From contig DLQW01000037.1 of assembly GCA_002474405.1 (NCBI GenBank), positions 7,099-12,945 of the forward strand: DNA of 5,847 nucleotides, read 5' to 3'. This stretch comes from Christensenella sp. UBA7597 (GTDB taxonomy: Bacteria > Bacillota > Clostridia > Christensenellales > Borkfalkiaceae). Position 1 is the stretch's first letter. Each line of letters begins with the position of its first letter. Below the pieces are notes generated by a model. It was given only the letters and a program-made list of their open reading frames with translations. It was not told the origin of the DNA and ran no database searches. This document shows, piece after piece, positions 1-3,657 of this stretch. Made by a program: the position numbers and the translations under genes.

Positions 1-381
1 TCTTCGCTTGAAGCGGATTACGAACGCCTTGCTTCGTATCGCGAATCGCTCTGGTCGTCGCTTGATCCGGGGATTTTCGCCCGCATCTCTCCCCAAGACG
101 GCACGCCGTATATTTTAACGGTTTCCGCCCGCGGACTCCGCGGTGAAATTCTCCTGCATCTCGCCGACGATCGCGGCTTGATTATAGGCACCGGCTCCGC
201 CTGTTCGTCCAACGAAAAATCCCGTTATTCGCATGTCGTTCTCGCCTGCGGATACGATAAAATCACGGCGGACGGCGTTCTCCGCCTGAGTTTCTCTCCG
301 GCAACGACAAAAGAGGAAACCGAGCGCGCCGCGCAGATTCTGAACGCCTGCGCCCGCGAACTTCTGGAACGCACGAAATAA
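1..381 (+). CDS. Cysteine desulfurase, IscS/NifS type (C-terminal part, 5' end outside the window)
   Basis: This is the last 126 residues of a PLP-dependent enzyme that removes sulfur from L-cysteine, giving alanine and an enzyme-bound persulfide. The frame is open from base 1 to the TAA at 379-381. The segment carries the active-site loop GSACSS, with the persulfide-forming cysteine at codon 202-204. It is preceded by a strand reading LTVSARGLRGEILLHL and followed by the family's typical LRLSFSPATTKEE tail. The GSACSS loop marks the IscS/NifS group rather than the SufS group. The PLP lysine and N-terminal fold lie upstream of the window. The gene ends 24 nt before thiI on the same strand. 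In Bacillus subtilis the desulfurase NifZ sits beside ThiI and supplies it with sulfur, so I infer the same partnership here. The general NifS/IscS role in iron-sulfur assembly cannot be excluded. Confidence 0.9.
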   Translation, partial: SSLEADYERLASYRESLWSSLDPGIFARISPQDGTPYILTVSARGLRGEILLHLADDRGLIIGTGSACSSNEKSRYSHVVLACGYDKITADGVLRLSFSPATTKEETERAAQILNACARELLERTK

Positions 382-405
382 AAAACAAAACAACGGATTT
401 ACGCT

Positions 406-1560
406 ATGCAAAAAGTTATCATCATCAAATACGCGGAATTATTTTTAAAAGGCAAAAACAAAGGCTACTTCGAACAGATGTTTTTCGTGAACATCGAACG
501 CGCGCTGAAAGGTTACAAGCACACCTTGCGCCGTCCGAGCGGCAGGTACATCGTGGCGGATTTTAACGAAGAGGAAGAGGAAAACATTCTCGCCGCGCTG
601 AAAAAAGTATTCGGCGCGCATACGCTTTCCGCCGGGTACGAAACGGCGTCGTCGCTTGACGATATTTTCGAAGCGGCAAAATTGCTCGCGCCCGAAAGCG
701 GCACGTTCAAGGTAGAATCGCATCGCGGCGATAAAAAATATCCACTCACTTCCATCGAAATTTCCCGTGAAATCGGCGGCAGATTGCTGGAATCGTTCCC
801 GAATCTTTCCGTAGACGTGCATACGCCGCAGCACGTTATCCGCGTGGACGTAAGAGAAAACGGCGCGGCGCTTGTCAGCGGCAAAGACGAAGCGGGCGCG
901 GGCGGCATGCCCGTCGGCACGGGCGGCAAAGGTCTGCTTTTAATTTCGGGCGGCATCGATTCTCCCGTGGCAGGGTACATGATGGCGAAACGCGGCATGA
1001 AAGTGGATTGTCTGCATTTCAACAGCTATCCTTATACCAACGAACAGGCGAAAGAAAAGGTGGTCGAACTGACGAAAATTCTTTCGGGGTATACGCTCGG
1101 CACAAAACTGAACGTGGTGTCGGTTACGCATATTCAGGAAAAAATCCACGAAAAATGCGCGCCGGAACTGATGATAACGCTGCTTCGCCGCTTTATGTAC
1201 CGCATCGCCGAACGCTATGCGAAAAAAATCGGCGCGCAGTGCCTGATTACGGGCGAAAGTCTCGGTCAGGTGGCAAGTCAGACGATCGAAGGCATGACGT
1301 CCTCCAACGCCGTCGTGGAAAATCTGCCCGTTCTTCGCCCGCTTGTCGGGTTCGATAAAAACGAAATCATCGAACGCTCGGTAAAAATCGGCGCCTACGA
1401 AACTTCTATTTTGCCCTACGAAGATTGCTGTACGGTATTTCTTCCCGATTTTCCCGCCATCCGCCCGAAGCTTTCTTTCATCGAAGCGGAAGAGAGCAAA
1501 CTGAACGTCGAAGAGCTGATAGAAGAGGCGCTTTCCACGCTTGAGGTAATTTCGCTTTGA
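406..1560 (+). CDS. thiI: ThiI, tRNA 4-thiouridine synthase (rhodanese-less form)
   Basis: ThiI adenylates uridine 8 of tRNA and replaces its oxygen with sulfur from a persulfide donor, giving 4-thiouridine. In some bacteria it also supplies sulfur for the thiamine thiazole. The 384-residue protein has an N-terminal ferredoxin-like segment (about 1-60), a THUMP RNA-binding domain (about 60-165) and a PP-loop ATPase domain (about 175-384). The pyrophosphate-binding motif SGGIDS is at residues 181-186, and the family block TGESLGQVASQT is at 282-293. The sulfur-handling cysteine region is YEDCCTVF, with C341 and C342. There is no C-terminal rhodanese domain, unlike E. coli ThiI (about 480 residues) but like B. 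subtilis ThiI (about 400). The start is supported by the family-like opening MQKVIIIKYAEL, although no clear Shine-Dalgarno site precedes it. Its last bases overlap the next gene, which suggests translational coupling. Confidence 0.96.
   Translation: MQKVIIIKYAELFLKGKNKGYFEQMFFVNIERALKGYKHTLRRPSGRYIVADFNEEEEENILAALKKVFGAHTLSAGYETASSLDDIFEAAKLLAPESGTFKVESHRGDKKYPLTSIEISREIGGRLLESFPNLSVDVHTPQHVIRVDVRENGAALVSGKDEAGAGGMPVGTGGKGLLLISGGIDSPVAGYMMAKRGMKVDCLHFNSYPYTNEQAKEKVVELTKILSGYTLGTKLNVVSVTHIQEKIHEKCAPELMITLLRRFMYRIAERYAKKIGAQCLITGESLGQVASQTIEGMTSSNAVVENLPVLRPLVGFDKNEIIERSVKIGAYETSILPYEDCCTVFLPDFPAIRPKLSFIEAEESKLNVEELIEEALSTLEVISL
1543..1547 (+). promoter_or_regulatory. Ribosome binding site deciding the TTG start at 1557
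   Basis: GAGGT lies inside the end of thiI, with 9 nt between it and the TTG at 1557. This is good Shine-Dalgarno spacing. It supports TTG as the start of the small downstream gene, whose first in-frame ATG comes only at about 1758, well inside the conserved part. Confidence 0.65.
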
Positions 1561-1991
1561 CGGCGCCCGTTTCCCGCGGTTACCGTTGCCGTATTTCGCT
1601 GTTGACGGAAGCGGACGGAAAAAAATCCGTTCTTTCGAAATGTGGAACTCTGCAAACCGACGATTGCGGCGGCGTGATTCTTTCTTACGAAAGCGCGGAC
1701 GACGCGGGCAGTTTCTTCACGGACGGCAAGCGGGCAAGCTGGCGCCGCAACGGAGAAATGAGCGCTTTGTTTCTCTTCGAGGCGGGAAAAATCACAAAAG
1801 GCACGTTCGGACCGGACGGACTGAACGGAGAAGTACGGATAAAAACGCATAAAATCGCACTGAAACAACAGAAAGACGTCGTTTCCGCGGAAGTCGTTTA
1901 TACGCTCGTTTTCGATTACGGCGAGCAGAAAATGAAAGTAAAGCTTTGTGCGCGACTTTCTGAAAAATCGTCTGAAAACACAGGCGCATAA
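1557..1991 (+). CDS. DUF1934 family protein (YwiB-like, calycin-like beta-barrel)
   Basis: This is a small protein of 144 residues that matches the DUF1934/YwiB pattern as I know it. It has alternating beta strands, a central WRRNG...LFLFEAGK segment (about residues 62-80), a glycine-bearing turn (FGPDG), then VRIKTHKIAL and a final pair of strands, VYTLVFDYG and MKVKLCARL. The family is described as a lipocalin/calycin-like barrel, and I know of no established biochemical function for it. No signal peptide or membrane segment is visible, so it is probably cytoplasmic. The start codon is TTG; its last two bases and the next A form the thiI stop (TTGA overlap), and GAGGT lies 9 nt upstream. 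Only 44 nt separate its stop from rho. Family assignment is by pattern recognition and not by a profile search. Confidence 0.75.
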   Translation: MTAPVSRGYRCRISLLTEADGKKSVLSKCGTLQTDDCGGVILSYESADDAGSFFTDGKRASWRRNGEMSALFLFEAGKITKGTFGPDGLNGEVRIKTHKIALKQQKDVVSAEVVYTLVFDYGEQKMKVKLCARLSEKSSENTGA

Positions 1992-2020
1992 AAATAAAAA
2001 AAAGTTCGTTACGAAAAGAT

Positions 2021-2027
2021 AAAGGAG
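2021..2027 (+). promoter_or_regulatory. Ribosome binding site for rho (GTG start)
   Basis: AAAGGAG is followed after 8 nt by GTG at 2036. This strong site fixes the non-ATG start of rho. The 44-nt gap between the genes (1992-2035) is A-rich, and I see no convincing promoter or terminator in it, so rho is probably read from the upstream operon. Confidence 0.75.
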
Positions 2028-2035
2028 AAAGACAA

Positions 2036-3544
2036 GTGGACAGAGCGGAAGCAATCAAGCAGTGGAGAAAAGAATTTGCGGGTTTTTTAAACGCAATCGG
2101 CATCGTGTCGTTGCGAACGCTGGGCAGATACGTCGGCGTGCCGCAGGCAACCGCAAGAAAAAAAGGCGATCTGGTCGATTGTATTTTGGCAATCGTTTCG
2201 GGCGAACGCCTTCCCGCGGCGAAAAGTAACCGCGGCGCGCCCGTAAAAGAAGATTTCGTCGATCCCGCCATTCTTTCCGGGCTGGAAGAACTCAATTTTA
2301 AACGCGCGGCAATCGAAGCGGATTACGGCGAAGGGGCAACGGAGGGAAACGGCGCCTGTTTTAACGGTGAGCAGCCGTCCGATTCGCTTGTTCTTAATGC
2401 GAAAAATCAGGATACCGCCTATTACGATCGCGCGGTGTTCTGCGGCGAATTAACCACGCTGGCGGGCAGTTATTGCGTTAAGATTTCTGAACCGCGCGAA
2501 CTGTTGGGCGAAAAAGCGGTGATTTCTTCGAAAAACGTAGAGCTTTCGGGCGCGCGCACGGGCGACAGAATTACGTTTCACGCCGGAAAGCAGGCGGGAT
2601 TTTATATCGTCGCCGAAGTGCTTTCCGTCAATGCGGTGCTTCCCGGCACGCTTCTTGAAAATTTCGACAGGGCAGACGCGGTTTATCCGTGCGAAAAACT
2701 GCTGTCTTTCGAAGCGGACGGAAATCTTCTTCTGAAATATTTCGTAACGCTTTTCCCGGTGGGAAAAGGTCAGCGGGTGCTTGTTTCCGGCGTGCCGAAA
2801 TCTGGGAAAAGCACGCTCCTTGGCGAAATCGCCCGTTCCGCGGCAAAAAACGATGCCGATATAAAAATCGTGGCGGGGCTGTGCGAACGCTCGCCCGAAA
2901 CCATCGGCGAATGGCAGCGCGAATTTCCCGCGGCGGAAATTTATGCTTCCGGTTATTGCGACGAACCGGACGAGCAGATTTCGCAGGCGAAAAAAGCCTT
3001 GAAATGCGCCAAAGAATACGTTTGCGACGGTAAAAACGCGCTGCTTCTTTTCGACGATCTCAACGCTTTGGCGCGCGCGTTCAACGAAACGGAAGAATCG
3101 GCGGGCGGCAGAACGCTGGCAGGCGGACTGGAAAGCAAAACGTTGCATTATCTCAAAAAATTTCTCGGTTCCGCGCGCAGGTTAAAATCGGGCGCATCGC
3201 TCACGGTGTTCGCTGTGCTTTCCACCGAAACGGGTTCGCCGTTCGATGCGGTGCTTTCGCAGGAGCTGCTCGGCGTTTCTTCGGCAACGTGGCAGTTATC
3301 CGGAAATTTCCGCCGCGGCAAAACGGCTATTCCGGACGGCGCGGCTTCGCATGTGGATAACGAGGAAAAGTTTTTGTCTGCGGAAGAATCGGAAACGCTG
3401 GATCGTCTGTTTTCCGCGGGGGCGGAAAAGGCGTTTTCGGAAGGAAAAGAAGAAATTTTGAAAGAAAGCGCTTCCGCGCAGGATTTTTTAAGCCGTATTC
3501 TCGGCGCCGATCGGGAAAAAACAATGCAGAATGCAGAAAAATAA
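2036..3544 (+). CDS. rho: Divergent transcription termination factor Rho
   Basis: Rho is a hexameric RNA-dependent ATPase that translocates on nascent RNA and ends transcription. This 502-residue protein, longer than the usual 420-430, has every Rho segment in order. There is a Rho_N-like helical region (about 1-60), a 70-residue low-conservation linker, a cold-shock-type RNA-binding domain (about 132-200), the YP.EKLLSFE junction, and a RecA-type ATPase domain (about 235-460). Walker A is GVPKSGKST at 252-260. The glutamate matching E. coli E211 is E284, followed by R285. Walker B ends at D340. LAGGLESKTLHYLKKFLGSAR (361-381) follows the Rho Q-loop region. Several residues needed in canonical Rho look replaced: the arginine finger R366, R269 and the R-loop K326. 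The open frame is intact, so it is not an obvious pseudogene. It may be this lineage's only Rho or a paralogue with altered activity; the ATPase claim is uncertain. Confidence 0.88.
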   Translation: MDRAEAIKQWRKEFAGFLNAIGIVSLRTLGRYVGVPQATARKKGDLVDCILAIVSGERLPAAKSNRGAPVKEDFVDPAILSGLEELNFKRAAIEADYGEGATEGNGACFNGEQPSDSLVLNAKNQDTAYYDRAVFCGELTTLAGSYCVKISEPRELLGEKAVISSKNVELSGARTGDRITFHAGKQAGFYIVAEVLSVNAVLPGTLLENFDRADAVYPCEKLLSFEADGNLLLKYFVTLFPVGKGQRVLVSGVPKSGKSTLLGEIARSAAKNDADIKIVAGLCERSPETIGEWQREFPAAEIYASGYCDEPDEQISQAKKALKCAKEYVCDGKNALLLFDDLNALARAFNETEESAGGRTLAGGLESKTLHYLKKFLGSARRLKSGASLTVFAVLSTETGSPFDAVLSQELLGVSSATWQLSGNFRRGKTAIPDGAASHVDNEEKFLSAEESETLDRLFSAGAEKAFSEGKEEILKESASAQDFLSRILGADREKTMQNAEK

Positions 3545-3553
3545 GAATGTTTG

Positions 3554-3578
3554 AAACGCTTTTTGAGAAGCGTTTTTT
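3554..3578 (+). terminator. Intrinsic terminator after rho
   Basis: An 8-bp stem, AAACGCTT (3554-3561) pairing with AAGCGTTT (3568-3575), encloses a 6-nt loop. The run of six T ends at 3578. It lies 9 nt after the rho stop codon and would end the thiI-DUF1934-rho transcript. The stem is only moderately GC-rich, so it may be partly leaky. Confidence 0.8.
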
Positions 3579-3587
3579 ACTTTTCTG

Positions 3588-3596
3588 TGTTATAAT
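3588..3596 (+). promoter_or_regulatory. Extended -10 promoter for the GH3 gene
   Basis: TGTTATAAT contains a perfect TATAAT (3591-3596) with the TGn extension directly upstream. No good -35 hexamer stands 16-18 bp away. TTGAGA at 3563-3568 is close to consensus, but its 22-bp spacing is too long. Extended -10 promoters often need no -35 element. Transcription would start near 3603. The promoter follows the rho terminator directly, so the two units are insulated. Confidence 0.75.
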
Positions 3597-3604
3597 ATAT
3601 ACGC

Positions 3605-3622
3605 TCGTACGGTTCCGTACGA
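3605..3622 (+). promoter_or_regulatory. Interrupted palindrome at the transcription start, candidate operator
   Basis: TCGTACGG (3605-3612) and CCGTACGA (3615-3622) are perfect inverted arms around a TT centre. They start about 9 bp downstream of the -10 hexamer, so a bound repressor would block initiation. No poly-T follows, so it is not a terminator. It could instead form a short hairpin in the 5' leader. No regulator gene lies in the window, so the cognate factor is unknown. Confidence 0.5.
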
Positions 3623-3645
3623 AAAAATCAACCGGAATATCCGGG

Positions 3646-3650
3646 GGAGG
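3646..3650 (+). promoter_or_regulatory. Ribosome binding site deciding the GH3 start at 3658
   Basis: GGAGG within the longer run GGGGGAGG (3643-3650) stands 7 nt before ATG 3658. This site lies downstream of the promoter. It selects 3658 over the in-frame ATG at 3547, which precedes the terminator and promoter and has no comparable Shine-Dalgarno site. Confidence 0.85.
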
Positions 3651-3657
3651 AAGTTCC

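Noticed and set aside
2005..2015. Small inverted repeat TTCGT-T-ACGAA upstream of rho
   Set aside because: Five-base arms with a one-base centre are common by chance in A-rich spacers, there is no T-run after it and no promoter nearby, so it is not listed as an operator or terminator.
1416..2054. Long open frame on the minus strand (212 codons) opposite the end of thiI and DUF1934
   Set aside because: It crosses the boundary of two well-supported + strand genes, has no recognisable domain and is rich in Phe/Arg/Ser, as expected from the reverse complement of the local codon bias.
2450..3148. Long open frame on the minus strand (232 codons) opposite rho
   Set aside because: It lies wholly inside rho, which has clear family motifs. 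Its Arg/Phe-rich product matches no family I know, and it looks like a codon-bias shadow.
2036..3544. Reading the diverged rho as a pseudogene
   Set aside because: The frame is uninterrupted over 502 codons, has a strong ribosome site and normal codon use, and keeps all domains in order with intact Walker A and B motifs.
3563..3568. TTGAGA as the -35 box of the GH3 promoter
   Set aside because: It matches the consensus at five of six bases but is 22 bp from TATAAT, too far for a normal sigma-70-type promoter, and it overlaps the terminator loop.
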